64,000 bases of DNA, taken from NCBI RefSeq assembly GCF_000344615.1, contig NZ_KB467824.1:1266592-1330591 (forward strand). The letters are read 5' to 3'. Below, in pieces: positions 16,070 to 26,796 of this stretch (within the stretch, counting starts at the first letter, position 1; every line of letters starts with the position of its first letter). The position numbers and the translations under genes were made by a program. This DNA is from Janthinobacterium sp. CG3. Its GTDB lineage: Bacteria > Pseudomonadota > Gammaproteobacteria > Burkholderiales > Burkholderiaceae_D. The notes under the pieces are model-generated. The model did no database searches. It saw only the letters and a list, made by a program, of their open reading frames with translations, and was not told the DNA's origin.

Positions 16070-18492
16070 GGTGCGGCTCCCTTTTTCAATGGCGCGCTGC
16101 CGGCCGGCAGCGCGATGGCGCAAAACAGCACCAGGAAAAACAGCAGACTCACGCGCGGCACGTCGAGCAGGCTGTCGAATACGCCGACCACCAGGAAACC
16201 GGCCAGCGCCGCCAGGTGGTAGGCCGCTTGCGCGCCGCCGCGCCAGGCCTGCGGCGCCAGCCGAGCCAGCGCGCAGGCCAGCAGCGACAGCATGGACAGC
16301 AAGCCCAGCCAACCGAGCTCGAAGTACAGGTTCAGCGCGAAGTTCTTGACGTGCCAGGGCAGGTGGTGGCGGTCGCTGCTGAAGAACCAGTAGTTGTTGG
16401 CGTCGGTAAACGAGCCGTTGTTGATCAGTTCGGCGTGGCCGGCCTCGTCGCGCAGGCTCAGGTTGTCGATATCGAGGGCGCCGTGCGGCCCGTCGGCGGC
16501 GATCTCGATTTGCAAGGGCGCACCGCGGGACCAGCCGGCGTGGCCCAGCGCGGCGGAGTCGAACGCCACCTGGTAGTGGTGCCAGTCGGCGTCGCCCGGA
16601 CGCAGCCGCAGCGGCGCCGCGACGCAATTTTGCGGGTACAGCAACTGGCGTTCGCAGACGGCCACGCGCAGCTGCGGCATGGCGCCGGCGCGCCGTACGT
16701 CGAGCGCCAGCCGGTAGCGGGTGTGCGGTTGCAAGGCAAGCCGCTGCAGCAGGCGCAGCACCTCGCCGTAGCCGAGTGGATACTGCGGCGCGGCCAGGCG
16801 GACGTAGCGGTTGCCGGCTTCGTCGACGTAGTTGACGGTGGCCGGCAATTCGCGTTGGGGGTTGCGCCAGAAGTAGGTGAGCGGGAAGCGGCCCAGGCCC
16901 ATGCCGAACAGTTGGGTTGGGATGCCGTCGTCCATCATCGCCAGCACCCCGTTCCAGTGGCGCAACCGGTGGCGCAGGTCGCCGGCGCTGGTGGCGAAGC
17001 GCTCGCCGGCGTAGTAGCTGGCGCCCACCGGTATCGCCAGCAATAGCAGCACGGCGGCGGCGATGCCGGCGGTGACGCCGGCGCGGTCGGCGCGCCACAG
17101 CGGCCGGCGCACGCTGGTGTTGACCACGATCAGCAGCAGCGCCAGCGCGGCCACCAGCGCGCCCGGCGCCAGCGCGGCGGCGCCGGCCCAGTGCCAGCCG
17201 ACCCACAGCGCGCTGTAACCGAGGCAGGTGAAGCCGATCAGCGCGGCGCTGGCGGCGCCGGCCGGCGGCGCCAGCGCGACGCTGCGGCGCGGACGCAGGC
17301 GCAGGTAGGCGGCGCCGAAGACCAGCGCCGACAACAGGAACATCAGGTAGGGCGGACTGAACAGGCCGCCGGCGGGCAGGGCGGCTGCGCCCAGCAGGCC
17401 GGCCAGCAGCGGCGCGGCGGCGCTGGCGCAGACGAAGGCGGCCGGCAGCAGCCGGCGCGGCAGCGGCAGCGTGGCCAGTAGCATGGCCGCCGCCAGCACG
17501 GCGAAGGCGGCGGCCAGGCCGCGGTAGCCGGCGCCGGCGAACATGCGCGCCAGCGCAAGTGCGCACAGCAGGGCCAGCGCGGCGCCGAGCGCGCCGCGGC
17601 GCCAGTCGAGCACGCGGCGGCGCAACGGCCGCGCCAGAGGGAACAGCGCCAGTAGCAAGGCCGAGCAGGACAGTCCGGCGAACAGGCCGCGCGAAAAGGT
17701 GGTCAGGCCGGCGTAGGCGCCCAGTGCCAGCAGGGCCAGCGCGGCTGCGGTTTTCGGCCGCGGCTGGGGCGTCAGCAGCCAGCCGGCGACAAACGGCAGG
17801 CTTAGCGCAAGGTAGCCGTCGAGCGCGGCGCCACCGGTGTGCATGCCTGAGAAGGGCGCGCTGGTGCGGTAGTCGCTGGAAAAATTCAGCAGGCCGGGGA
17901 AGAGCGCGCGCTCCCACAGGGCGGCGCCGGCCACTGCGGCCAGGCCGGCCAGCATGCCGGGCAGGAGGTGGCTGCGCAGATGGGCCAGGTTGGGGCCGGC
18001 CGCGCGCAGCAGCAGCGGCAGCAGCAGCACGGCCCAGAACCAGGCCTTGCCGGCGCGCAAACCGTTGTACGGGCTCAGGTAACTGGTGAAGGCGTTGCCG
18101 TCCAGCGCGGGCAGCGGCAGCATGCCTTTGGCGGCGCCGATCAGGTGGGCCAGCGTGACGGCGCCGATACAGATGGCGGCGAAGCCGGGCAGGCGGGCTT
18201 GCGGCGGCGTGTCGGCGAGGCGCCAGTAACCGAAAGTGGCCGTCAGCAACAGCAGCAGGTCGATTTCCTCAAAGTAAATCCAACCGGTCCACGGCGCCAG
18301 GTCGAGCGCCGGCAACAGCGCCGGCAGCGCGCCCAACCACCAATGTTGGCGCCAGCACAGCAGCGCCAGGTAGAGTAGCAAAATCGGCGCCAGCCAGGTC
18401 CGTTCGAACGGATAGAAGCGGAGTGCGTAGCAAAAGGCCGCGGCGCACGCCAGCGCGAGCGATTTGCTGGCGATGGCGGCTGGACTGGTCAC
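16066..18492 (-). CDS. O-antigen ligase/polymerase-like membrane protein with inserted beta domain
   Basis: Integral membrane protein of 808 residues with about 12-14 hydrophobic segments, of the Wzy/WaaL superfamily; it probably polymerises the exopolysaccharide or transfers it. The Wzy_C-type region is recognisable by RHWNGVLAMMDDGIPTQLFGMGLGRFP and, much later, WHVKNFALNLYFELGWLG. Between them (about residues 540-710) lies a hydrophilic, beta-rich segment resembling a carbohydrate-binding module, an unusual size for the large periplasmic loop. It follows prsT by 51 bases and overlaps the protease by 4. Confidence 0.85.
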   Translation of the reverse strand: MTSPAAIASKSLALACAAAFCYALRFYPFERTWLAPILLLYLALLCWRQHWWLGALPALLPALDLAPWTGWIYFEEIDLLLLLTATFGYWRLADTPPQARLPGFAAICIGAVTLAHLIGAAKGMLPLPALDGNAFTSYLSPYNGLRAGKAWFWAVLLLPLLLRAAGPNLAHLRSHLLPGMLAGLAAVAGAALWERALFPGLLNFSSDYRTSAPFSGMHTGGAALDGYLALSLPFVAGWLLTPQPRPKTAAALALLALGAYAGLTTFSRGLFAGLSCSALLLALFPLARPLRRRVLDWRRGALGAALALLCALALARMFAGAGYRGLAAAFAVLAAAMLLATLPLPRRLLPAAFVCASAAAPLLAGLLGAAALPAGGLFSPPYLMFLLSALVFGAAYLRLRPRRSVALAPPAGAASAALIGFTCLGYSALWVGWHWAGAAALAPGALVAALALLLIVVNTSVRRPLWRADRAGVTAGIAAAVLLLLAIPVGASYYAGERFATSAGDLRHRLRHWNGVLAMMDDGIPTQLFGMGLGRFPLTYFWRNPQRELPATVNYVDEAGNRYVRLAAPQYPLGYGEVLRLLQRLALQPHTRYRLALDVRRAGAMPQLRVAVCERQLLYPQNCVAAPLRLRPGDADWHHYQVAFDSAALGHAGWSRGAPLQIEIAADGPHGALDIDNLSLRDEAGHAELINNGSFTDANNYWFFSSDRHHLPWHVKNFALNLYFELGWLGLLSMLSLLACALARLAPQAWRGGAQAAYHLAALAGFLVVGVFDSLLDVPRVSLLFFLVLFCAIALPAGSAPLKKGAAP

Positions 18493-18543
18493 GGCGGCGC
18501 AGCGGTGGCTGGGGGCTTGAAGGGAGGGGGGGCGGCGGCCCGC

Positions 18544-21330
18544 CTACAGCTGCGCCAGCAGCGCCTGGGCGTCGGCGCGGCCCGGGAAGTCTTTGTTTGC
18601 CGCCAATATTTGCTCGAGTTGGCTGCGCGCGGCCTTTTTGTCGCCGGATTTCATCAAGGCCACGCCGAGGTGGTAACCGATGTCGGGCGCCTTGGGCGCC
18701 AGGGCGCTGGCTTTTTGCAGCAGCGGCAGCGCGCGCGCGGCGCTGCCCTGTTCGATTAATATCCAGCCCAGCGTGTCGAGCACGGCCGGGTTGCTGGCTT
18801 GCTGCTGGTAAGCCAGTTCGGCGGTGGCCAGCGCGCGTTTGTCCTTGTCTTGCTGGTAGGCCCAGGCCAGGTCGTTCAGCGCGACGATGTTCTTCGGGTC
18901 CAGCCGCAGCATTTTTTCGTACTGAACGATGGCGCCTTTGTAGTCTTTGCGCGCCAGCCGGGCGCCGGCCAGGTAGAGCCGGGTCGACAGGTCGGCCGGG
19001 TTGTCGCGCAGCCAAGTGTCGATGCGGGCCTGGGCCTGCTCTGGCTTGTCGGCAAGCAGCAGCGCGCGGTGGATCTGGACCAGCAGCGGGCCGATCTTGT
19101 CCATGCCGTAGGCGCGCTCGTACAGTTTCAGCGCGGCCTGGGGCTGCTGTTGCGCCATGAGCACGTCGCCTTCGAGCTTGAAGCCGGCCGCCAGCGTCGG
19201 GCGGCGCTGTTGCACGCCGCGCGCCAGCTGGAGCGCCTCGGCGTGGCTACCCTTGTCCAGCAGCAGCGCCGCTTCGGTGACCTCGGCCTCGAGCATGCCG
19301 GGTTGCAGGCTGAGCGCACGGCGCACCGACAGCAGTGCGGCGGGCTGGTCGTTGAGGGCCATCTGCAGCGTCGCGACGCGCAGTTGCAGCTCCGCCGAGC
19401 CAGGTTGCAAACGCGCCAGCCTGGCATAGCTATCCAGCGCCGCCGCCTGGTCGCCGCCGCTGTATTCGACCTGCGCGCGCAGCGCCAGGATGTCGGGGTT
19501 GTCGGGATGGCCGGTTTGCAACGCGCGCACCAGCGTCAGGGCTTTCTTGGTGTCGCCGTTGCGCAGGTAGAGATTACTCAGTTGCATGGCCGGTTGTAGC
19601 GCGTCGGGATTGTCCTTGTGCGAGCGCTCCAGCCAGCGCAGCGCCTCGGCCGGCTGCTGGCGCGCCAGCGCCAGCTTCGACAGCGCCGCCATCAGCGCCG
19701 GGCTGCCCGGGTCCTTGGCCAGCGCCGCCTCGAAACGCAGGCGCGCCGCGTCCGGCTTGTTATCGGCCAGGTCGAGCTGCGCCAGGTTTTCCATTGCCGG
19801 CAGATAGGCCGGATCGGCGCGCAGCGCTTGCTCGAAGGCGACCCGCGCCGCCGCCAGGTCGCGCTTGGCCAGGTAGACGCCGCCCTTCAGGTTGTGCACC
19901 AGCGGGTTGGCGCCCTGTTGCTGCACCATGGCCTCGGCCGCCGCCAGCGCCTTGTCGTACTCCTTGTCGCGCAACAAGGTCATCACCAGCATGACGCCGG
20001 CCTGCGATTGCTTGCCGTCGAGCGCGGCGGCGCGCTCCAGCTCGGCGATAGCGCGCCCGTTCTCGCCCAGTCCCAGCCGGCTGACGCCCAGCGCCGTGCG
20101 CAGCGCCGGGGCGTCCGGCGCCAGCGCGCTGGCCTTCTCGAAATACACGGCGGCCTGGGCGAAGCGGCGCGCGCGCATGTGCGCCTCGCCGAGCAGGGCC
20201 AGCAGCTCGGTGTCGCTGCCATGGACCGGCAACAGCGGCTCGAGTATGTCGACGGCGCGGTCCTGCTTGCCGGTGCGCACGGCGATGGTGGCGAGCAATT
20301 TGGACGCGTACAAGTGGTTCGGGTTGGCCTCGAGGAAGCGCCGCAGATGCTGCTCGGCTTGCTGGGCCGAGCCCAGCGCCATTTGCACCGCGCCCATCAG
20401 CAGCACGCTCGGCATGTGCTCGGGCGCGGCGCGCAGCACCTGCTGCAACCCCTCGAGCGCGGCCTGGTTTTTGCCTTCGCGGAAATCGAGCAGGGTCTGC
20501 GCGTGCAGTACGATCAAGCTGCCCGGCGCACTCTTGCGGGCAGCCTCGATTTCCTGCTTGGCCTCGACGAATTTGCCGGACTGGATATGCAGGTTGGCGA
20601 TGTCGACATGGGCGAAGGTGTTGTCGGGCCGCAAGCTCAGAATGTGCCGGTAGGCCGCCAGCGCGGCCTCGGTCTTGCCTTGCAGGCGCAGCAAGTCGCC
20701 GTTCAGGCGCAGCGCGTCGAGGTCGGCGGCTTGCTTCGCCAGCGCCCGCCCGACCAGCGCGGCGGCCTTGTCGAGTTCGCCGGCGGCCTGGGCGATCCGG
20801 GCCAGTCCCAGTAACGCGTCCGGGCGCTCGGCATGCTGTCTTAGTAACAAACCGAACAACAGGCGAGCCTGTTCGACGTCGCCGCCGGCCAGGTAGGCGT
20901 TGGCGCGCAGCGCGACCACCTCGGGCTGCTCGGGCGCGCCGGCGTCGAGGCGGATCTCGGCCAGCACCTTCTCGTTCTGGCCCATCATCAGCATGGCCTT
21001 GCCCAGCGCCGGCATGATCTGCACGGGCGTCGCGCCCAGCGCCAGCGCGCGCCGCAATTCCTTTTCGGCCGAGAGCGGGTCGCCGGCCTCGATGTAGACC
21101 TCGCCGAGCAACTGGCGCGCCGCCGTGTCGTTCGGCCGCGCCTGCAGTGCGTTCTTGAGCTGGATGACGGCGGCCTTCAACTGGCCGTTCTGGCGGTACT
21201 GCCGGGCCTCGGCGATGAAGCCGTCGGCGCCAGGCGCGCGCTGGCAGGCGGTCAAGCCGGCGAGCATCAGCGCGGCGCACAGGGCGGCGCGGCGCGGCAG
21301 CGTCGCCAGGGCAGGGGTGGTACGGGCCAT
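18544..21330 (-). CDS. prsT: PEP-CTERM system TPR-repeat lipoprotein PrsT
   Basis: Lipoprotein of 928 residues built almost wholly of tetratricopeptide repeats (about 20-23 units from residue 35 to the end), the hallmark of PrsT in XrtA systems. A lipobox LTAC places the lipidated Cys at residue 29. ATG 21330 is chosen because GGAG lies 6 bases upstream; an in-frame TTG at 21342 would add four residues but has no better site. It is first in the operon prsT, polymerase, protease, and divergent from tviB. It is thought to help polysaccharide assembly or PEP-CTERM protein handling in the periplasm; the mechanism is unknown. Confidence 0.92.
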   Translation of the reverse strand: MARTTPALATLPRRAALCAALMLAGLTACQRAPGADGFIAEARQYRQNGQLKAAVIQLKNALQARPNDTAARQLLGEVYIEAGDPLSAEKELRRALALGATPVQIMPALGKAMLMMGQNEKVLAEIRLDAGAPEQPEVVALRANAYLAGGDVEQARLLFGLLLRQHAERPDALLGLARIAQAAGELDKAAALVGRALAKQAADLDALRLNGDLLRLQGKTEAALAAYRHILSLRPDNTFAHVDIANLHIQSGKFVEAKQEIEAARKSAPGSLIVLHAQTLLDFREGKNQAALEGLQQVLRAAPEHMPSVLLMGAVQMALGSAQQAEQHLRRFLEANPNHLYASKLLATIAVRTGKQDRAVDILEPLLPVHGSDTELLALLGEAHMRARRFAQAAVYFEKASALAPDAPALRTALGVSRLGLGENGRAIAELERAAALDGKQSQAGVMLVMTLLRDKEYDKALAAAEAMVQQQGANPLVHNLKGGVYLAKRDLAAARVAFEQALRADPAYLPAMENLAQLDLADNKPDAARLRFEAALAKDPGSPALMAALSKLALARQQPAEALRWLERSHKDNPDALQPAMQLSNLYLRNGDTKKALTLVRALQTGHPDNPDILALRAQVEYSGGDQAAALDSYARLARLQPGSAELQLRVATLQMALNDQPAALLSVRRALSLQPGMLEAEVTEAALLLDKGSHAEALQLARGVQQRRPTLAAGFKLEGDVLMAQQQPQAALKLYERAYGMDKIGPLLVQIHRALLLADKPEQAQARIDTWLRDNPADLSTRLYLAGARLARKDYKGAIVQYEKMLRLDPKNIVALNDLAWAYQQDKDKRALATAELAYQQQASNPAVLDTLGWILIEQGSAARALPLLQKASALAPKAPDIGYHLGVALMKSGDKKAARSQLEQILAANKDFPGRADAQALLAQL

Positions 21331-21397
21331 GATGCTCTCCAAGTCGGTGGGCCGCCGTGACGCGGTACTCGCAAGGGTAGGAACAATGCGCCCTGCG

Positions 21398-21436
21398 CTC
21401 GTTGATTGCGCTCAACGAGTGGCGCTTTGCGTGCGC
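21398..21436 (+). promoter_or_regulatory. Palindrome and sigma-54-like element between prsT and tviB
   Basis: A perfect palindrome CTCGTTGA-ttgcgc-TCAACGAG (21398-21419) is followed at once by TGGCGCTTTGCGTGC (21420-21434), which has the GG-N10-GC spacing of a -24/-12 sigma-54 promoter directed toward tviB. XrtA loci are known to use sigma-54 with the PrsK/PrsR pair, which is not in this window. The palindrome is directly seen; the promoter call is weak. Confidence 0.35.
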
Positions 21437-21578
21437 ATTCGTCGCCGCCTTGTTGTTTCTCAATAAAGCCTGTTGAACGCCCCGTAAAATCGGCTCGGAC
21501 GGACCCTGCCGTCCTTCCCGCCGCGCCGCGTCATCGGCGTCGGCGCCGTTCCGATTTAACGACCGTTGGGTGGATACT

Positions 21579-22858
21579 ATGGATGTGCTTGCTGTGGTGG
21601 GACTCGGTTATGTCGGCTTGTCGCTTGCCGTTGCTTTCGGAACGCGCCAGCGCACCATCGGATTCGACTTGTCGGAACGCAAAGTGGCGAGTTATCGCCG
21701 CGGCGTCGATCCGACCGGCGAGTTGAGCGACGAGCAGATGCGCGCCGCCACCGGCCTTAGCGTCGGCTGCGACCCGGCCGCGCTGATGCAGGCCGATATT
21801 ATCATCGTCGCCGTGCCGACGCCGGTCGACAGCGCCCACCAGCCCGACTTCTCGGCGCTGACGGGCGCCAGCGAAACGGTGGGGCGCTACATGAAACGCG
21901 GCGTCATCGTGGTGTTCGAATCGACCGTGTATCCCGGCGCCACCGAGGAAATCTGCATTCCGATCATGGAGAAATTTTCCGGCATGCGCTGGAAGGAGGA
22001 TTTCCACGTCGGTTTTTCGCCCGAGCGCATCAACCCAGGCGACAAGGAGCACACGCTGGCGAGCATTCCCAAGGTGGTCTCGGGCGACGACGCCGCGACG
22101 CTGGAGAAGGTTGCCGCGCTGTACGAGGGCGTGGTCGAAGCCGGCGTACACCGCGCCGCCAGCATCCGCGTCGCCGAGGCGGCGAAGGTGATTGAAAACA
22201 CCCAGCGCGACCTGAACATCGCGCTGATGAACGAACTGGCGTTGATTTTCGACCGTATCGGCATCGACACGCTCGACGTGCTCGAGGCGGCCGGCACCAA
22301 ATGGAACTTCATGCCGTTCCGGCCCGGCCTGGTCGGCGGCCACTGTATCGGCGTCGATCCGTATTACCTAACCCACAAGGCGGAAATGCTCGGCTACCAC
22401 CCGCAGGTGATCCTGGCAGGGCGCCGCATCAACGACGGCATGGCCAAGTTCGTCGCCGAAAAAACCGTCAAGGAAATGGTGCGCGCCGGCTTCAAGCTGA
22501 AGGGCTCGTGCGTCAACGTGCTGGGCCTGACGTTCAAGGAAAACTGTCCGGACCTGCGCAATTCGAAAGTAGTCGACATGATCCACGAATTGCAATCGTA
22601 CGGCTTGCACGTGCATGTGCACGATCCGGTGGCCGACCCGCGCGAAGCGCTGGAGGAGTACGGCATCACGCTTGAGAGCTGGGACCAACTGCCGCGCGCC
22701 GAGTCGCTGATCAGCGCGGTGTCGCACCGCCAGTTGACGGCGCGCCCGCTCGGCGACTACCTTGCCAAGGTCAGCGCCAGCGGCTGCTTCATCGACGTCA
22801 AGTCGCACTTCGATCTACAGGCGCTGCGCGGCTCCGGCCTGAACGTGTGGAGGCTGTA

Positions 22859-22859
<1 letters not shown>
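21579..22859 (+). CDS. tviB: UDP-N-acetyl-hexosamine 6-dehydrogenase (TviB-like)
   Basis: NAD-dependent nucleotide-sugar dehydrogenase of 426 residues that oxidises UDP-GlcNAc or UDP-GalNAc to the uronic acid. The Rossmann motif GLGYVG is at residues 8-13. [31 protein letters not shown] and the catalytic Cys about 256 in [11 protein letters not shown] are all present, as is [16 protein letters not shown] in the C-terminal domain. ATG 21579 is preceded by GGGTGGA at 4 bases; an in-frame GTG at 21570 is less likely. Its stop overlaps the tviC start (TAATG). It supplies an acidic amino sugar for the exopolysaccharide. Confidence 0.92.
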
Positions 22860-23953
<1,094 letters not shown>

Positions 23954-24154
23954 CGGCAATATCGGGGTTTGAGGTGCAATGGAACGGCTATGCATAGCTG
24001 TACACAACCGTTTTAATGGGAAAACCCGCTTATCCGAAATGAGCTTGCAGCGGGGCGAAGGCGACGTCCGTTTGGCCTGGTCACTGCCTAGTTCACCGCT
24101 TTGCTTCACCTCACATCAGGCCGCCGTCCTTCGGGCAATCCTGCAAGGGGGGAC

Positions 24155-25549
24155 TCAAACGAAATTCTCGGGCCGGCCCTTGTGTGTGACGGTGCGCGAC
24201 AGCCCGCGGAAGTCGACCGTGTGCAAGGTCACCGGGCGGCGCCATACCTTGCCGACGTATTCCATAACCCGCTCGGCCTGGCTTAATTCCAGCCCGCGGC
24301 CGTCGCGCTGGTGGTCGTGCCGCAGCACCAGGCTGCCGTCGTCCTGCAACTGGGTGGCGGCGATGCAGGGCGCGCCGTAGTTGTATTTCCCACCCAGTAT
24401 CGCTTCGCGGATCGCATGGATGTCGCGGTTGACGATGCGCGTTTCGCCGTCCTTGCGGCTTTCGTAGACGAACAGGTCGAGTTGTTCGACCATTTCCTCG
24501 TCCAGGTAGTTGCGGATAAAGCCGAAGTCGTCCTCCTCGCGGCAGATTTTCCGCGCCGCCGCCACGCCGTCGCGCTCAATGATGCGTTCCCACAGTGAAA
24601 ATCCGAGGTGGTAGGGGTTGACCGACAGCGCCAATTGGCGCTCGCCGGCATACGGGCGCACCACGTCCGAATGCGACTTGATCGCCGACAGATAGAGATC
24701 GTGCGGCAAAAAATCCGCTTCGCGCAGCAGCCGCGCGTGCCAGTACGAGGCCCAGCCCTCGTTCATGATCTGGCAGGCGTAGACCGGATAGAAGTAGAAG
24801 GCTTCCTCGCGCACGGCCAGGAAGATATCGCGCTCCCAGTCGTCGAGTTCGGGCGCGTACTGTGAAATGAACCACAGCAAGTCGTATTCCGGCTGCGGCG
24901 GGATGGCCGGACGCTGCGTTAGCGCGGGCGGCGCGGCCGCCGTTTTTTCACCCGGCAGGTTTTGGTAGCGCTGGCGGAACGGTCCCGGCAGCACCTCCGG
25001 CTTGGCTTGCGCGACGCTCGGATAGGGCGTGCGGTGCAGCGCGGCGTTGACGTCGATGTGCGGTTCGAGCGCCAGCGCCGCGTCCAGCACCGCTTCGACG
25101 CGTTCCTGGCCGTGGCGCGACAGGGCCATTTCAATGCGGTGCGCCCTGGCCGCGCTCTGTTCCAGGATCTGGCCGCCGGCCATCGCCATGAAGCGGTTGA
25201 ACAACTGGTTGTTCTTGGCAAAGTCGGCGTGGCCCAGCACGTGCGCGGTGACGAGGGTGTTCTCGGCCAGCGAGTTACTGTCGACCATGTAGGCGTGGCA
25301 GGGGTCGCCGGGGAACATGACCTCGAAGATGCGCGAGTTGCCCATCTGCTGGTGCACCAGTTGGTGGATGTAGCGCACGCCGAACGACCAGTGCCGCATC
25401 CTGACGGGCAGGCCGTAGACGGCGATCTCGGTCATGAAGCTGGTGGGCACCATTTCAAAGTCGACAGGATAGAAATCCAGGCCCAGTTCCAGGGCCAGCG
25501 CTTCGATGCGGGCGCCGTACTCGGCCAGTTTACCAGGGTCGTGTGTCAT
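24155..25549 (-). CDS. SpoVR family protein (YcgB-like)
   Basis: Protein of 464 residues of the SpoVR/YcgB family, of unknown biochemical function, that in many bacteria is co-transcribed with prkA and yeaH. Family blocks are visible: ELGLDFYPVDFEMVPTSFMTEIAVYGLPVRMRHWSFG in pieces through residue 60, VMFPGDPCHAYMVDSNS, THVLGHADFAKNN-like block near 115, and NEGWASYWHARLLREADFL near 275. The start overlaps the yeaH stop by 4 bases. It is the last gene of the three-gene operon and faces tviC across about 200 bases with no clear terminator. Confidence 0.93.
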   Translation of the reverse strand: MTHDPGKLAEYGARIEALALELGLDFYPVDFEMVPTSFMTEIAVYGLPVRMRHWSFGVRYIHQLVHQQMGNSRIFEVMFPGDPCHAYMVDSNSLAENTLVTAHVLGHADFAKNNQLFNRFMAMAGGQILEQSAARAHRIEMALSRHGQERVEAVLDAALALEPHIDVNAALHRTPYPSVAQAKPEVLPGPFRQRYQNLPGEKTAAAPPALTQRPAIPPQPEYDLLWFISQYAPELDDWERDIFLAVREEAFYFYPVYACQIMNEGWASYWHARLLREADFLPHDLYLSAIKSHSDVVRPYAGERQLALSVNPYHLGFSLWERIIERDGVAAARKICREEDDFGFIRNYLDEEMVEQLDLFVYESRKDGETRIVNRDIHAIREAILGGKYNYGAPCIAATQLQDDGSLVLRHDHQRDGRGLELSQAERVMEYVGKVWRRPVTLHTVDFRGLSRTVTHKGRPENFV

Positions 25550-26736
25550 GGCTTGCCGTCCTCCGGTTCAATTTGGTGCACGAAAAACTTGCGGATGGCG
25601 CGCCAGACGTCGTCGCTGTTGGCCAGCACGCTGCTATAGATTGGCAAGCCGCGGTGGCTCAGTTCGTTGCACAGGCGCCGCATTTCCGTCTCCAGCGAGC
25701 GCGGCATGCCCGGCACCGTTTCGACGTAGCCGGTGTAATTGAGCACCCCGGCCAGTTCAGCCAGCGCGGCGCCGGCGGCGGCGCGGTCCTCGGTGAAGTT
25801 TTCGCCGTCGGACGCGTAGAACATATAGGCGTTGTACTGGCCGCCGTCGTATTTTCCGCGCATTAACTCGCGGGTCAGGCGGAAGGCGCTGGAGGCGATG
25901 GTGCCGCCGATGCCCGTGACCTGGAAAAACTCGTTCTCGGAAAACTCCCACGCCCGCGTGGTGTGCGCGATGAAGCGGGTCTCGACCTTCGCGTAGCTGC
26001 GCCGGATGCCTTGCAAGGCAAAGAAAAAGAAGGACTTGGCGAGCTTGCGCTCGGCTTGCGTCATGCTGGCCGAGACGTCGACGACGAAGAACACCACCGC
26101 GTTCGAGCTAGGTTTGGGTCGCATCACCAATTGGCGGAAGCGCAGGTCCTCGTTGGTAAAGGCGACCGGATTGTCCTGCATCGCCCGCCGTTTGATGGCT
26201 TCCTTGACGGTGCGGCGCCGGTCCAGACGCGAGCGCGCGCCGCGCTTGTCCCAGCCCTCGCGCACCAGTTCGTGCTCGTCGATGACGGTGTTGTGCTTCG
26301 GCTTGAGCAGCGGCAGCTTGAGTTCGTCCCACAACCAGTCCATGATGTCGTCGATCGAAAACTCCAGCAGCAGCCGCACTTCGCCGTCCTGGTTGCCGCC
26401 GCCGTCCTCGTCCTGGCCCGGTTCGCTGCCCGGGTGCGCCTGGGCCGGGCGCAGCACGTCGCCGGGCTGGCCCTCGCCCTGGCCGGCGCCGCTCGCGCTG
26501 CGCGTGTCGGCCAGGCGGAAACGGGCGTGCTCTAGCAGGCGCACCGGCACCTGCACGGTGCGGTCCTGCGGCCCCGTAATCAGGTCGGGGCCGGCGATCA
26601 GGTCCGGCAGGTGCGCCTGCACCGCCTCGCGCACCTTCTGGTTGTGCCGCAGCCAGTCGCGCGCGCCGCGGGAAAACAGGTCGTACCATGTGTGTTGCGT
26701 GCTACCTCCGGTCTGGCTCACTGTGCGCCTCTTCAT
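25546..26736 (-). CDS. yeaH: YeaH/YhbH family protein (DUF444)
   Basis: Protein of 396 residues with a von Willebrand A-like domain. The MIDAS motif DVSASM is near residue 222, preceded by FFVVD, and later FYASDGENF. The N-terminal third is charged and low-complexity (Gly/Asp-rich around 80-120), normal for the family. In Escherichia coli yeaH and the kinase gene yeaG (prkA) form one stress- and nitrogen-starvation operon, and the same arrangement is seen here (prkA, yeaH, spoVR). It likely acts with PrkA; no enzymatic activity is known. Confidence 0.93.
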   Translation of the reverse strand: MKRRTVSQTGGSTQHTWYDLFSRGARDWLRHNQKVREAVQAHLPDLIAGPDLITGPQDRTVQVPVRLLEHARFRLADTRSASGAGQGEGQPGDVLRPAQAHPGSEPGQDEDGGGNQDGEVRLLLEFSIDDIMDWLWDELKLPLLKPKHNTVIDEHELVREGWDKRGARSRLDRRRTVKEAIKRRAMQDNPVAFTNEDLRFRQLVMRPKPSSNAVVFFVVDVSASMTQAERKLAKSFFFFALQGIRRSYAKVETRFIAHTTRAWEFSENEFFQVTGIGGTIASSAFRLTRELMRGKYDGGQYNAYMFYASDGENFTEDRAAAGAALAELAGVLNYTGYVETVPGMPRSLETEMRRLCNELSHRGLPIYSSVLANSDDVWRAIRKFFVHQIEPEDGKP

Positions 26737-26796
26737 CTGTTGGGAACGTCGAAAAAGCTACTGTGCTCGCCGCGTCTTTTTTCAAGGTCCCCGTGA

